From: Ceratobasidium sp. AG-K | Taxonomy: Eukaryota; Basidiomycota; Agaricomycetes; Cantharellales; Ceratobasidiaceae | Reading direction: 5' to 3' | NCBI GenBank assembly: GCA_037039685.1 | Contig: JAWNGF010000003.1 | Span: 930,001 to 994,000, forward strand | Length of the DNA: 64,000 nucleotides | Part shown: positions 1 to 12,881 of the stretch, piece by piece | How positions within the stretch are numbered: position 1 is the stretch's first letter | How the letters are laid out: every line of letters begins with the position of its first letter | Translations under genes and position numbers: made by a program | Notes under the pieces: generated by a model | Seen by the model: the letters and a program-made list of their open reading frames with translations, nothing else | Told to the model about the DNA's origin: nothing | Databases searched by the model: none

Positions 1-330
1 GTTTGATCTACTAGTTGAAGAAGCTCAGGCAACGCTAATGGACTGGAGGGATGAATGATGTGTTTGTAAATGGCGTCTTTACATACGGAATGGCGGCATG
101 CATATGGATCTGAAAGTGAATAAATTTACAAAGAATGGTTGTTGGTGCGATAAGAATATTTCCGTGACGTTGGGTTCAATCTGTTCCCGAGTCTTAATCG
201 TTTACGACAAGCGAAAAGTCCTTGAACCAGATTTTCTGATCTTTGGGTGTTGCAAAATTTGGTGTATGTCCACCAAAGAAAGTGCTACGACAAGATTTGT
301 CAAATTCTATACAAGGGTCGACGAGGATAC

Positions 331-2240
331 CTACCTAAAGAAGATCCCGCTAAATCCAGGTGTTTTGTTCGCTGTGATTAAATTTATACCCAAACTCCCT
401 ACAGAAGATTGAACCCGCTCTGTTGTCTGGACTTGATTCGCCATTGATATGTCCGTTCTTGTGGTCTGCGACGCGGCTATGGCAAGTACTGGTCTGGTTA
501 CCCGCGCAGTCACGAGTACATCCAGGCGAGCTGGGAGCGATTTGCTGCTTCGTCGAATCCGATGTCGAAGCTCCGGGTGAGCAGCGAGGAAAACAGGGGA
601 CCGAACGGGTGATTTCCAGGCAGCAGGCTTCGAAGAGTTAACCTTGGGTAGAGTAGCTAGCCTAGGAGGAGCTATCAGGACGCGGCCTAAGAGTTCTTCT
701 AGTTCTCCGTCTGGGCCTGAATTTTCTATCTTTTGTTCGGGTGAATCTTCGGAAGCAGTATCTGTTGCGTTTCCGCTTTCGTCGTCCACATCGGCACTAT
801 CGGTGTCCTCGTCCTCGCCCTCGTTTTCGTCGTCGATACCATTGGTTGACCCCTTCTGCCTATAGTAGAGTCCAGACAAATCCATGACTCGTTCTCCATT
901 GACGTCAAGTGTAAAGTATCCATCCTGCTCCCCTGGAGTGTTGAGAACCACCGTCTGGCTCACATGTGTCCACTGCCCTGGTGCAAACTGGAACGATCCT
1001 CGGCCGATGGAGAGACCGTAATCAGCTTCACAAATGGACCGGGGTGGTGTATTGCAGACTTCAGTCGTTTGTTTGTCTTTTGGTGCGTACTGATGTAGGG
1101 GTAATCAATGTTGGTGGCAAAAGATAGTACCAATAAGCCTACCAGGTAAAGCTCCCCTTCGTAGTTAGCTCGCCACATTAGCCTGGTGGAAAAACAATCC
1201 AGAGCGGCGTCACCTCCGCTACATCCTGTTTTACCTCCGTACAACCCGGGAAGCTTTCCTCCTCTCATCGGTTCAAAATCCAGTGGCACAAACACACTAT
1301 ACCCAAACGTCACGTTTTGTCCTCTGGTTAGAGCCGGCAAGGGGTTGGCATAAAAGTCTGCTCCACCTTGAGGGGAATTACCTGGATTGATAGAGCCTTC
1401 GGGGTAAAACGTCTCCAGGGCTGACAGCTTATTGGTCCATTCCATGCTGCCCGTTGGGACTGGTGCTAACGCAGTGACAGATGCTTCGGCCGGGATACCT
1501 TGAACTACTTTGAGATTGGATTTTCCAAACCCATATTTGAGAATGTTAAAGCAATCCAAGCTGTCAAAATCGGGTGGAGCAAACCATTCGTTGTCCTTGT
1601 TTGATGCTGGGGTGGGGGCCACAATAGTGATAACTTGAGTGAGGGTTGTTATATCCAGGATTGTGCGGGTGACTGGTAATCTTGTTGCCGTAACGAAAAA
1701 TGTGGAGCGCTTGGGTGGAGCGTTCGGACGAGGTTCTCTATTGAGAGTTGCAGCGGGCCGGACCGGTGATCCAGCTGCGGTAGGAGACCACTGGATGGTG
1801 TTCTCCGGAGAGGTCAAAGCAGAACTGCACATGGGGGCGCAATCATTGGGGTTAGATCCATTCCTCGCCGGGGCTCGGTTCGTGTAGAGATAGGGGTCCA
1901 CAGAGTTACCCGTCGAGTAATTATGGAGTAACCTGCCTATGATAGGGACATCCCGTCCTGCGGGTACAGGGGCCGGTTCAAGTTTGGAATTGTCATCCTG
2001 TATTAGCGGTAGACTCAGTTGGCTGGACTCCATTAGAAGATATGAAGTCGGTCTAGGCTGATTCCGGGAATTGACTGTTGGTGCACATAATGTGTGAGCT
2101 AGATAAGACATATCGGTCAATGCTGGAATAGCTCTCATTTCTGCTTCGTGCATGGAGTCCTCCGTTGCTACTTGGGGCAATGAACCATCTACTACTGCCC
2201 AAGATGCCGCCAAGATAAATGGAACGAGCGCAAGGATCAT
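331..2240 (-). CDS. Secreted polysaccharide lyase family 14-like protein
   Basis: The product is probably an extracellular polysaccharide lyase of the fungal PL14 group, whose members cleave uronic-acid polymers such as glucuronan or alginate by beta-elimination. The start is the ATG at 2240, because it opens a hydrophobic signal peptide (MILALVPFILAASWA). A longer frame reaches 2294 but begins with a non-secretory stretch. A Pro/Ser/Thr-rich linker covers about the first 210 residues. The catalytic-type domain follows with GGKLPGLYGG, CSGGDAALDCFSTRLMWR and GELYL. One 53-nt intron (1090-1142) separates GELYL from YAPKDKQTTEVCNTPP, and the exon-2 frame continues through SIGRGSFQFAPGQWTHV into VVLNTPGEQDGYFTLDVNG. 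An acidic Ser-rich stretch and the terminal GFSGIFF motif close the protein. Family assignment is from motif recall; the exact substrate is unknown. Confidence 0.82.
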
Positions 2241-2675
2241 GAACCAATATGTCCAGAAGAAAGACAATTCTGAGACGCGGGCTGGACAGAACAATAGAGA
2301 ATACTAGATACGTGCGGCAGCCAGACGAACCAGGCTCTCGGATGTGTGCGGTGGTTGAGTATCAAGGAAAGAACGATCTATATCACGTGTTGCCGGGTCT
2401 CACAACCTGTTGCGCGTGCTGTTACAGTTACTATGCTGATCAAGTAGAATAGCTAATTGCGTAGCAATGACAGAGACACTCACGGTAACAGGGATGGAAG
2501 TGAGGGGCCGAGATCATCTAACCATGAGAGAGGCTTTCATTACGCCTCTGAGCGCGCAACTTTGCGTATCGGAACTCAAAATAATATGGCGCGCAAACTG
2601 GTAAGGTACATACAATCCTATGCGCTTGGTATCAACAAAGATCTAAGAAAATGACTATTTTGCAGAAAGATTAGA
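2241..2675. other. Intergenic: 5' side of PL14 gene, 3' side of DUF2421 gene
   Basis: Both flanking genes read leftwards, so this stretch holds the PL14 promoter and the DUF2421 3' flank. I see no convincing coding frame or repeat. The short plus-strand frames here lack family motifs and splice-consistent partners. Confidence 0.5.
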
Positions 2676-5600
2676 CTAAACAGAACGACCCAAACGCTTG
2701 ATCTCATATTCCTCCCTCCATCTACTATACCCCTCAAGTGGGATCGTTCCACATAACTCTTTTGTAATTAGATGAATTTGATCCAACGCCTGTGGCCGAG
2801 TCAGTTTCGCATAACCCAACTTAGAAGAAGAGACAACATACATGTAACAAATGGAACGCAGCAGACACGCCCGTCGCATACGACGAATACTCCATTGACA
2901 TGAGTTTCTGGCCCGTTAAACTCTCGTCTGTAATTGGAGCAGCTTCCGCAGCTTCTTCACCATCAATGCGATCGAGCTGTTTAAATCGTGCTCCAACTAT
3001 GCGGCTCTGTTCGTCGTGGTAAAGCGAGCGGTCGAGCAGATTTGAAGGCAAGACATCATGAACTGGATGGCCAGTCTCAAGCGACATGGAGACGATGCCA
3101 AAGATGGCCATTACGTCTGAAATCTAGAGCTGCGGTATCAGAGAGGAGGTGTTTAAGCAAACAAGGAAAATGCGCTAACTAAATTGGGATTCAAAAATGC
3201 CGTCTTGTGCAACAGCCGGTTCCGCCATTTGGGCGAAAGAACTGAAAGCGAACCGGCAAGCTAGTCGATCATGAGTCTCCGCGTCAGCTGGGCCCAGGTC
3301 CAACCACTTACTTGGATCAAGTCGGACAGCATCGTCACCTGGATCTCCAGAAGCCGCTCATAATGTTCCGCTGGCCATCCGCCGCGAATGTTTCTACATC
3401 AATACCATCAGTACCCACCCTTTGGTCGTGTGCGACAACTCATTTCTCACCTCTCCCATTTGATTGTATTCATCTGCACCTTTTGAGCCGTCAATCGGGC
3501 AGCAACCGACATTATTTTGGCGCGGAATGCGGGTTTCCATTTCTCATACGGGTGTGACAACGGTCGATTCTCTGTCGCTGCGTCTTCCTTGTCTTGAGCC
3601 TCCTTATCCTCGGTTTCCTCCTCCACCGTGAGCCAAGATGATATTAAGAGACCATAGAGTTGGGAAATGTCGGACACAGTCGAAGCATTGCCTAAGCGGA
3701 GTGCCTTGCGGCTCGACTGAGGAGGTAAGAGCATCATGATAAACGACGCAGCAAAGCCTACAGGTTTGTGTTAACGATGTTGCTACTCAATAGAAACAAC
3801 AACCCACCAACGAGAACAAGAACAACCCGTCGCCAAAATATCTACCAAATTCCATTAATCACGGTCTACATAGCAAGCAACGGCTTTTTTACCTCGTAAC
3901 CATACCCTGGGTTCCCCTGTGCTGTCAGATGCGTGTCAATCCACGAGTATCCAACGACCAAAACCGAAGTGACCTAGGCCAAATTGTTAGCCCAGATACT
4001 CACGCACACCACCGCGCATATACCCACAGCAAACATGATTGACTCGACCATCCGCTTGGTCCAAAACAGCCGCGCGAATATCATTGGGATCACAAATACC
4101 CCAAAGGCAGCAGCCAGTCCGTATGGATTACCAGTCCCACGCCCAGACCCTACGAAAAGGTGCAACGTTAGCCTTCTGCAATCCAAAGAGGAATCAAAAT
4201 ATACCAATGTACCAAACCAACATGCCAATAACTCCTCCGCCCACAGTGCCCACAATTCGAGCCACGAACCTTGGAAATACGGTTAGACTAGCGTTGCAAG
4301 CTCTGTGTACGACTTACTGGCCAATTTGGTCCGACATATACATGTTGAGTCCGAACTGAGCCATTATCAAAGCCCACAGACCTTTTTCATTGTATGTAAA
4401 TTCTGGAACCCGATTAAACACCTCAGGTATATTTGCAACTGTTGGATTCCAACTCACCTGCACTAGACTTTATTACTTGAGGTAGCCACAAAGCAATGGA
4501 TACAACCGCATATTTGGTCGCAAACTATCGAATACATGCCCATTAGCATTGGCCCAGCTCGTTTACCTAAATCATACTTACGATGGCCTCGTTCGTCCTG
4601 AAGAAACTCCAGATTGACCAAACGGCATAAGTCAACTTCTGGACCATGCCCTTAGGTGGGCGTGCATCTGGATCTCGGCCTGGAGAAGATCAGCCCCTTG
4701 GCATATCAAGGCTGCCGCAAAACTTACGATACATCCTTGAATACTCGTCCTCGCTACTTGGTTCAGGCATTGGGTTGTCATCCCCTTGAATTGGCGTCGT
4801 TCCCTCGTCCCGGCGAAGCAGATTGAAAATCTTCCGCAACCCAGTAGGAGCCCACAATCGGTTTCGTTTACGTTCCTCCATGAGTTCGATCAGCATATTC
4901 ATAAGCGAAAGAGCTGCTTCTGCCGTCCAGCACAAGTTCGATTCGAGAACAAAGCAAATGAAGAGGGGGCGGAACGAAACGGTTGGCCTCCCATGTTCGT
5001 CAAGCAACTTTCCGGAAACAGCATCCACGGCGTCAGCGAGGGGTTGAACAATCGCGACTCTGCCAGAGTCTTTGTAAGTCGAAAGAGATATACGAAGTGC
5101 TTCTCGCGCCGAGCGCAAATTATCCAACGGTCCAGACTGGACAGATTTGTAGCGTCGGCTATTGACATCTCGAATTGCGATCGACATGTTTTCAAGTGCC
5201 TTGGACAGCGATTTCCGTAGGTCAGCAGTAGCAGAGTACACTATCGGGATCATCTCGGTTATATGGGTATGCTGAGAGACCTCAAGCGCAGTAACGTGTC
5301 CACGGACGTGCAACAGTCGATGGGTGTCCTGGACGTGAAGGGTGAGATGCTTGCGCTTCGACTTTTTGGAAATGGTGCCGTTTGGAGTGTCGGTACCATC
5401 CGCGCCAGATGCGTCGTCTGTGGTGGTCACTCGCGAAACGGCGTTGGATGACGGTAAACTGTCCGCTCGTGTACATAGATGGTGGCTGTATTGCGCAGTG
5501 AAAGAGGTTAAGCCGCCTAGTATGCATACCAGTCAGCAGGGAATGAATGCTTCAAGTTAACTCCACATACGAGCACGAGTAAGTAATGCTCGAAGTGGTA

Positions 5601-6807
5601 GCTCAAGGCCTTGAACATCTTGCGCACTCCAGCGACCACGGCTGAATTCGAGATTGAGCATAGGCGACTTGGCAGAAACTAAATTCAAATGAGTCTCGAC
5701 GCTCAGCCTTGATATTGGGCAAACTCACATGCTTGAAACGCAGCTAGTGCGCCTGCCTGAAGCGCATTTACCTTGGATATCGTACTATCGTCGGCGCTTG
5801 GATCAAGTTGTTCCGGGCCATCAGTGAGCACTTTTTCCTGCAAATCCACCAAGCTCTTAACCAAGTCGAGTACTCCCGCGTATGAATCGAGCCACTCGTG
5901 ATTCAAAGTCTCAGGGAAAATGAGAATAATGACCGTGAGACCAACAGCCATGTAGATGGATGACGAGACGAGGAATGTTTGCAGAATCAAATATTCTGCG
6001 AACGGGAAGAGTGGACCGTATGACTCGGGGGCTGTCAGTACGTAGCGCGTGGACCACCTCAGCCTCACTTACACAAATGACATCCAAGAAGATTGTACCA
6101 AAAATGCTTGCGAGAGTTAATTTGGGCGACTTGACGCGCATAAGAGCGAGGACAAAGGTGCCGATGCCAAGAAAGACGCCAAATACAACAGTGGAACGGG
6201 CATCCAAGAAGTCTCCCCGGAAGATTGCTCTTTTGAAATATGCGTCTGGATTTGCTTGGTTCGCGGCACTTTGGAAGTCCAAGGGATTCAGCCTACGCGT
6301 TGATGTGAAGATACTAGGACTCACGCCTGTTGCGTCGAGAGGAGAGTACTTCTAAGGAGTACTTGGTCGCGAGCATGAAGTGCGGCTGCCATGCCTGCAC
6401 TTCCCCAAGCCCACCCAAGGAGGCAACCTATCATGAGCGTGAGCATCGCAAAGAAATAGATCTGCAGCGGCATGGCTGGAGGGGCTATAAAGCTGGCTAT
6501 CGCAGCAAAGAATGCACTGGAGCCAAGTTTAAAATAATGATCGCACATACGAAAGTGGCACTCACGCATTTCCCATTGCAGCCAAGGTCTTGTTGGGCAG
6601 AATCAGAATGAAACAAACCCATGATGCAACCCAGCACCTAATAAGTAGCTTCCAACTCCGTTTACTCGAGGCTGCCTTTGAGGCCCATTCTGGCACGATG
6701 GACATGGGTTTTGAAGTTTTGGACTTGGGGGCTGGTTCAGGAGTATTGTTCGGGGCGAGTTTGACGCGCCTCACAGGAGAACCTTGGGAGGGTGAACTTG
6801 TAGACAT
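2676..6807 (-). CDS. DUF2421/FUSC-like multispanning membrane transporter-type protein
   Basis: This is a large, many-exon integral membrane protein of the fungal family combining an N-terminal six-TM 'putative ER transporter' domain with a C-terminal DUF2421 region. Relatives include aromatic-acid exporter/FUSC-like proteins and are linked to brefeldin A sensitivity. The start ATG at 6807 opens a Ser/Pro-rich cytosolic tail followed by the first TM helix (CWVASWVCFILILP). The next exons give paired helices (FFAAIASFIAPP, FFAMLTLMIGCLLGW, VVFGVFLGIGTFVLAL, LASIFGTIFLDVIC, SSIYMAVGLTVIILIFPET). A long soluble middle section spans about 4.7-5.5 kb and ends in RRDEGTTPIQGDD. A second membrane block follows (NPYGLAAAFGVFVIPMIFA, ESIMFAVGICAVVCVSIWA). 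The C terminus is cytosolic and ends EEYEIKRLGRSV. No break was seen. The transported substrate cannot be read from the sequence. Confidence 0.78.
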
Positions 6808-7711
6808 CCTGCGAGTGTTGTTATTAAGTAATCGAACTTACGCGGAACTATCGCCTACCTGTCAGTTTCACAACCTCGGCGGCCAGAGGACGTAGAGAGG
6901 AAGTAGCCTTGACTGAAATCGAATTACATGTCGGTCATGGACGTCATTGTGGAACCCTGACCGGCAGCCGTTGCCCGTTGACCGAAGACCCTCAACTTCT
7001 ACAATGCAGTCATGTTACATTTCCGGTCACCAGCCTCAATCTACCGAGGGAGGGTATATCCTGTCTCACTGATACTGCACAAACTCGAAGCTAGAATATG
7101 GGGGAAGTTAGTCACCCACGCACTACCAAAAAATGCCCTCACTGCGGGTTTGCGAGGCATCCCGGTTTCTGGCCACGAACCCTGAGGACTCTAAGGGTGC
7201 TGACATCACGTGAAACTCGGTTCCGCTACACGAGCCGACGTCAGGTTTATACCGGAATTTCATTCCAACATCGTCCTGAGAGTTTATCCAGCTTCTTGTG
7301 CTCTGGTATGAGGCTCTCTGAAATACTCTCCTTCAACCTTGCGGCTGGAATGTTACCAGTCATTTCAGGGATGGAAACCTACTGATGCCGGACGTTCAAT
7401 TCTCCGGCTATACCGGACTCGGCGACATATAACTTCCAAGCTAGACACTGTCAAATAGCATACTCTGGCTACACATGCGCGTTCTACATACTACGCTCGA
7501 AAAGCCTAATTGAAACCCATGCGCCGCAATAACGTCGATGTCTAGATTCTACGATAGTCAAATTTAGCTGCGGCGTGCCTAAGGTCGCCCAGCCGACAAG
7601 TCAAAAGTACACGGCTAAAAATATTCATGCCCTAGTGCTGCGCATTATTCATAGAAACGCTACATAAACGCTCGTACTGCATACTGCACATTATCATACC
7701 ATTCTACAAAC
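6808..7711. other. Divergent intergenic region between DUF2421 and GH79 genes
   Basis: The two flanking genes diverge from here, so it should hold both promoters. The plus-strand frames near 6909-7094 and 7098-7385 show no domain, no splice partner and no codon pattern like the neighbours, so I do not call them. A TATA-like element lies close to the GH79 start. Confidence 0.5.
7661..7668 (+). promoter_or_regulatory. TATA-like element upstream of GH79
   Basis: TACATAAA lies about 45-50 nt upstream of the GH79 ATG at 7712, a plausible core promoter position if the 5' UTR is short. It is a weak match, and no transcript start is known. Confidence 0.35.
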
Positions 7712-10598
7712 ATGCGGGCCGCCCAGCTATTCCTTGTCTTGGCGGGTGTCTCTGTGCCAGCAGCGAACGCAGTCACCATATACTCAACTAAAACCGCCAA
7801 GACTGTCGCGACTTCTGCTGCTTACGCGGCGGTGGCTACGCTTGCCGCGTATGACCAGACGGTGCTTACCTCGCCGGCGGCTCCCAGTCCGGCGATTACA
7901 ACAAATTTCCTAGTGCAAGTAAGTCAACTCAATGCCTTCATTGTATCGGAGCTCAACAGCTTCCACCGAAGCTCTATCCGGTTATATGGATGGTCTTTCT
8001 ATCAAGTAAGTTCAGGAAGTAATGTTGCCCAATCCCACCTACAATGTCCCTTGCAGGCAAAGTGGAAGCTTCATGGGATTCTCAGTCGAGTTGTCCGTTG
8101 CACAACAGACACGTATGTGATCCATCGTTCTATCATTATACTGGTACTAACAAGGTTCGCAGTGGGAAGGAATTCCACCCGTAAGTTCACTTGGGTTTGG
8201 TCGATACCCGCCTGACAGACCCTGTTTAGACTTGCAAGTTCCCTTCCTGAACTACATGGCAAATATTCGAGCGCGAGGTGGCTCTGTGTAAGTGCCGATC
8301 GATATTCTTATGACAATATGCTAACTTTGGATTCCCCGCGCATAGTTCGATACGGGTAGGTGGTAACTCGCAGGACCAAGCGTACCTCGTGGATGCGAGC
8401 GCGATTAGCAATGGCGTTATATCCAAGCAAAGACAAGCTGGAGCTACTACCCCAGTGAGTTTGTACCTCATTACACCTTTATCGACCGCTGAAATCCGTA
8501 CAGACTGAAACCCCCGACGTGATTTTCTCCTCGGATTTATTCACCATGATGAAAAACGTTGGAGACCTCGTGAACGCAAATTTTTACTTTGTATGCGCCT
8601 GGTTGAGAGATCTGGGATGGTAAACTGATTTGGTCAATAGGGTCTGAACTTCTTCAATCCTGATAACGAAACAAATGCCGTTCTTGTCGCACAAACCGCC
8701 GAACAAATTCTCGGAGACAGATTACTCGGGTTCCAGCTCGGAAATGAACCTGATCTGTAAGTGTACTAATTTGACTGTGCCGCTTAACTTCCTGACCGCT
8801 CCGAACAGGTACGGCTCGCACGGCCGACGCAACTCGTCTTACTCGATGGAGAACTACATGAATGACTATCAGACCATGATCAGCGATCTGGACGCTGCTT
8901 CTCTGTCGAACAACCAGATCCTTGTTGGTCCGAGTATTTGCTGTAATTGGAACGAGACAGACTTATTCAATCTGGGTAAGTGGACGCCGTATCAACTGGA
9001 GTGTATGCTCATAATAATTAGGCTATTTAAGCACTTATTCGGCGAACCTGAAAATGGTCGCAGTGCAAAGGTATCCAAATGGTATGCAAATATTGTTACG
9101 TAGAGATTCTAGCTAGACTAACTCGGTCCAGATAACTGTCAGATTAACGGGTAAGGATACGTGCATTATTCTGGTACCAAAGCTGACCAGAATGATAGCA
9201 ATGTGCATGATCCCCAAGAAACGTTCTCAAGCTATACCACCCATGATGCAGTACGCTGACCTACTCTTCGCCCTCGTTCATGAACTCACGTATCACAGGT
9301 CACTGGCCTTGCTGCTCAATACATTACGAGCTCTCGTAAGTCCATTCATCCTCACACAACCCAAATAAATTAAACCATTTTATCAGAAATGGTACAAGCT
9401 GCTGGCAAGCCTTTCATCCTAATGGAAACAAACACTGCTTCGTGTGGCGGATTCCCAGGTATCAGCGACAGGTATGTTAAATTCATATGCGCAACAATAT
9501 TTATCTTACCTGCATCTAGTTTCGCCGCTACAATGTGGGGCGCAGATCTCGGATTCCAGTTTGCGTTTGTCAACTTCTCGCAGGTCTTGTTGCACGTTGG
9601 AGGGCAGGATACATATTATAATGTAGGCTCACCAGGCCCCTATAGCAGAACAACCACTGATGCCCTCGCCAGCCCTTTACGCCACCACCTACCAACCTAT
9701 CAACCAGCTTTGGGTGGACAACCGGTAGGTTTTAACTTACGTTTCACTTTCCTACTTCCTGAGCCTCCATAGGTGCAATCTATTACTCTACTCTGCTTGT
9801 GGCTGAAGCATTTGGCCAATCTGGCAAGGCCCAGATCGTCGACCTTTACATGAACAGTAATAATCCACTTACCCCCGGCTATGCAATCTACGAAAACGGT
9901 AACCCTGTCAGGGTCGCGCTCTTCAACTATATCGACGATGCGACAGGCGCCAATGATTACACCGCTAATATCGCAATCGGCGGGCAACAGACTGGGTCGA
10001 CGAGCACGACGCCTACTTCGGTACAGGTTAGGTATATGCGCGCAGATAGCTTGGGATCTCATAACGTTACATGGGCCGGTGAGTAGAAACTGACTACGAC
10101 GTACATTGTGGCACTGATTGTTGACTCTCAGGTCAATGGCTTGGTGGAGAACTAGCATCAGACGGTCGGCTGATGGGCACCCAAGAAACTGTCACGATAC
10201 AATGCGACACCACTGCGCAAACATGCGCAATACCAGTCAAGGCGCCCTCCATCGCGCTGGTTTTCCTCACAGACGCTGCAATACAAGAATCTTCTCGTCA
10301 GGCTTCAGTTACCCAGGTAGGTTGTCTTCCCAGTCCGATTGTAAATGCTAACATCAGACCATAGACGTTCCCGACAACCGCAGTGACAAATAGCCCCAAC
10401 AAGATAACTGTGTCTGTCGATCCGTCTGTGCTAGCGACCTCGAATGGCCGAGGAGCCGCTGAGCACGACCTCATCGGATCCACAAGCGAGGGTAGCGCAA
10501 ACGCTGCGCGTGTCCGTGTGCAAGCTGGCGCCGCGGCGTTTTCAACCACGCTCATTGCTCTAAGCGCCACCATTTTCTTGTTTTCGATCTCTCGTTAA
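7712..10598 (+). CDS. GH79 family beta-glucuronidase-like enzyme, GPI-anchored type
   Basis: This is a retaining glycoside hydrolase of family 79, whose fungal members release glucuronic acid or 4-O-methylglucuronic acid from proteoglycans and plant cell-wall glycans. The ATG at 7712 starts a signal peptide (QLFLVLAGVSVPAANA). About ten short introns must be removed. Spliced frames then give GSFMGFSVELSVAQQT, the family motif RVGGNSQ, and LGNEPDLYG near 8750, where the Glu of NEP is the expected acid/base. METNTASCGG near 9420 carries the expected nucleophile Glu. PFTPPPTN and the C-terminal beta domain (AEAFGQSGKAQIVDLYMN) follow. A Ser/Ala-rich tail and a final hydrophobic segment (FSTTLIALSATIFLFSISR) suggest a GPI signal. 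All catalytic motifs are present and no break was found. Confidence 0.88.
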
Positions 10599-11518
10599 AT
10601 CACACACACTATCTTTCTCTCCTTGTTTATTCGTATCTCCTTGGCATGCATATTTCTCTCGCTCTGCAACCTCATTGGAATTAGTGGACATCCGGACCAC
10701 ACGTATATATTCTGATACTGCTCATTTACAATGTACTTGGTTACTTCTGAAATGGCACTCGATATTGATTTATGCCGCTAACGGATGACGGTGTCCAGCC
10801 CACCATTGTAACCCTAGATTGAACCCAATCGTGTGGCCGTTGGGGATGAACAGCAAGGAACCAGGGGTGATAAGCGTCCGCCAAGCCCGCCAATGTGTTG
10901 TGCAAGGAGCACTTGACGGCCCAAACCTATTTTATCCAACACAATCGTTTCAGCCCCCGTAAACAAAACGCCAGAATGAGAATACAAGGACACCCAGGCT
11001 CGCACGATCATCCCCAACGTACAACTTGGGTGAAAATGCAACTGTATAGCACTAGTTGTCTTGTCCTGTGGGGTATCAAGCTAGCCCCACCTCCAAACAA
11101 GCACAAGCAGATCTAACCGGAGCCTGTCTTGACATTCGACAACCACTACCTTGACATACGGGTCCCTGGTCCGAGACGCCTGATATGGTAGACTTGCCAT
11201 GTCACCTCACCCGCGCACCGAGTCGGCCTGCCAAGCGCTAGCGCCCTTCGCCGTCCACCATAGGTCGGCCACCCCGCCCCCACCCACCGAGTTCAACAGG
11301 GATATTTACGTACCGCGTGGTTATCCGTCCGCAGGTGATAAACAGGTTCTACACGTGGCTGTGGGCTGATTGGTTATGACTGGGTACTATGACAGCAAAG
11401 ATGGTGTGATGTAATAGGTACGCGATGTTTCGCGTTTTTATCATATATATAACGTAGCCTGCCCCCCTCTAGTCATACCCGCTCGCTCGAGCTTAAACTT
11501 AGCCATACCTATTCGGAT
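10599..11518. other. Intergenic region between GH79 and BTB genes
   Basis: About 0.9 kb without a supportable gene. It contains the GH79 3' flank and, at its right end, a TATA element for the BTB gene. Short frames on both strands (for example 10814-11041 and 10895-11116) show no recognisable features. Confidence 0.5.
11444..11452 (+). promoter_or_regulatory. TATA box upstream of BTB gene
   Basis: TATATATAA lies 67-75 nt upstream of the ATG at 11519, a normal distance for a fungal core promoter. It is the clearest AT-rich motif in this flank. Confidence 0.5.
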
Positions 11519-12584
11519 ATGTCGACAGACACTGCTTCAGCCTACAACTTCCCTGATGGGGATCTGTCACTCCTAGTTGAAACGACTTCATTTCGCGTGC
11601 ATCGGGAAAAACTTGTTCACCACTCACACGTCTTTGATGACATGTTTATTGTCGCTCACCCGGATTCGGACGACGAGGATGAAGAGGCTAGGCCAACACA
11701 TCCGGTATACCCAACTAGACGCCGGGATGTATCCGTACGCATGCCCGACACAGTGGAGGAATGGAGGTTGGTATTTGGCGTACTGTATCCACCCAAAAGG
11801 TCAGTTCACATCTCTCGTTCTCACTAACCCACATCTAACATATTGCAGCCGTTCGCCTTCGATAGCCCCCCTCCGAGATATTGCACTCGCTCTGAGGATG
11901 GCTGAAAAATACGAGGTTATGGACGTTCGTGCCTGGGCGGTCGCACACCTCGTTCACAGGTATCCACCTTCCTTGTCATACCTGTCTTCGACCGACGCTG
12001 CCCTCGAAACGGCGTGCTTTGCGCTCAATCTCGCACACATGTACGACATTCCATCAGTCTTACCATCCGTTTATTTCGCACTCGCAACAACAGACTGGTA
12101 CCTCGATCCAGACGAACTATCAGAACGGATGCGCCGGTGGTTGGGCGAAACCGATATCAAGCGTATATTGGCGGGTCGGAGCGTGCTATGGAAGCGAACG
12201 CTTATCGCGAGGCACGAGGCGGAGCTGAATCGCTCCAGCCCGATGATGGAGCCGTATTGCGCCACCCCAGGTCCCACTGGCCATGTTACGAGCGGCTATT
12301 CGAGAGCAGCCAAATCGTGCCGGGATATTCTGTCTGAACGGTTCCGTGAAGCTCTGGGCATGTCTACGCCGGGTCTCGGGCGACGTGTCGGAGCTCGAGG
12401 AGTCAAGGAAGCACCTGGACGCACTATACTTGACGCACTCCAGACGCTGGAGGAAATGGATGATTTAGACATCGTCGTGTGGCCGAGCCCGGTGTGCCCT
12501 GTGTGTAGCCTGGTGCATTCGCGATGGGTGGCGCAGACTCAGTCGAGGACGATTAGAGACATGCTCGAAGCGTTTCAAGAGTGA
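11519..12584 (+). CDS. BTB/POZ-domain protein
   Basis: The product is a 338-residue protein with an N-terminal BTB/POZ-like fold, a class used for homo-oligomerisation and sometimes as an adaptor for cullin-3 ligases. The opening residues (FPDGDLSLLVETTSFRVHRE, then HSHVFDDMF) match the typical BTB pattern in which the ligand region is followed by 'F-x-VH-x-x-L-x-x-x-S-x-x-F'. One 49-nt intron (11800-11848) is removed and the frame continues with phase preserved. The rest is helical (LRDIALALRMAEKYEVMDVR) and carries a late CPVCSLVH motif that could bind metal but is too short to call a zinc finger. Basidiomycetes carry many such orphan BTB proteins, and the role of this one is unknown. Confidence 0.8.
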
Positions 12585-12881
12585 GAACAAAGATAGATTG
12601 ATACCCAAACATACACTAGACTATGACCACACGACTGCGACTCTATTGTAGACTACATTTTATCGTACACTGCTACTTGTTTGGTGAGCTTTCTTCGAGG
12701 CCTAGACCGCGTTCTCATTAATTGCTATTTATTTCCGTCAAACCATTGTAAAACTTTAGACGTGGTCGAAACTACGGTCTCATCAGTGCTACAGAATTAG
12801 AATGAGGTATATATCGTAGTGATGATATAGATAGAAAGCCCATGTCAAAAAATGATTTCCTTCTAAAACTCAAGGGCCCAC

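Noticed and set aside
98..412. Plus-strand 104-codon frame at the left edge
   Set aside because: It overlaps the PL14 3' end on the other strand and shows no motif or fungal splice context.
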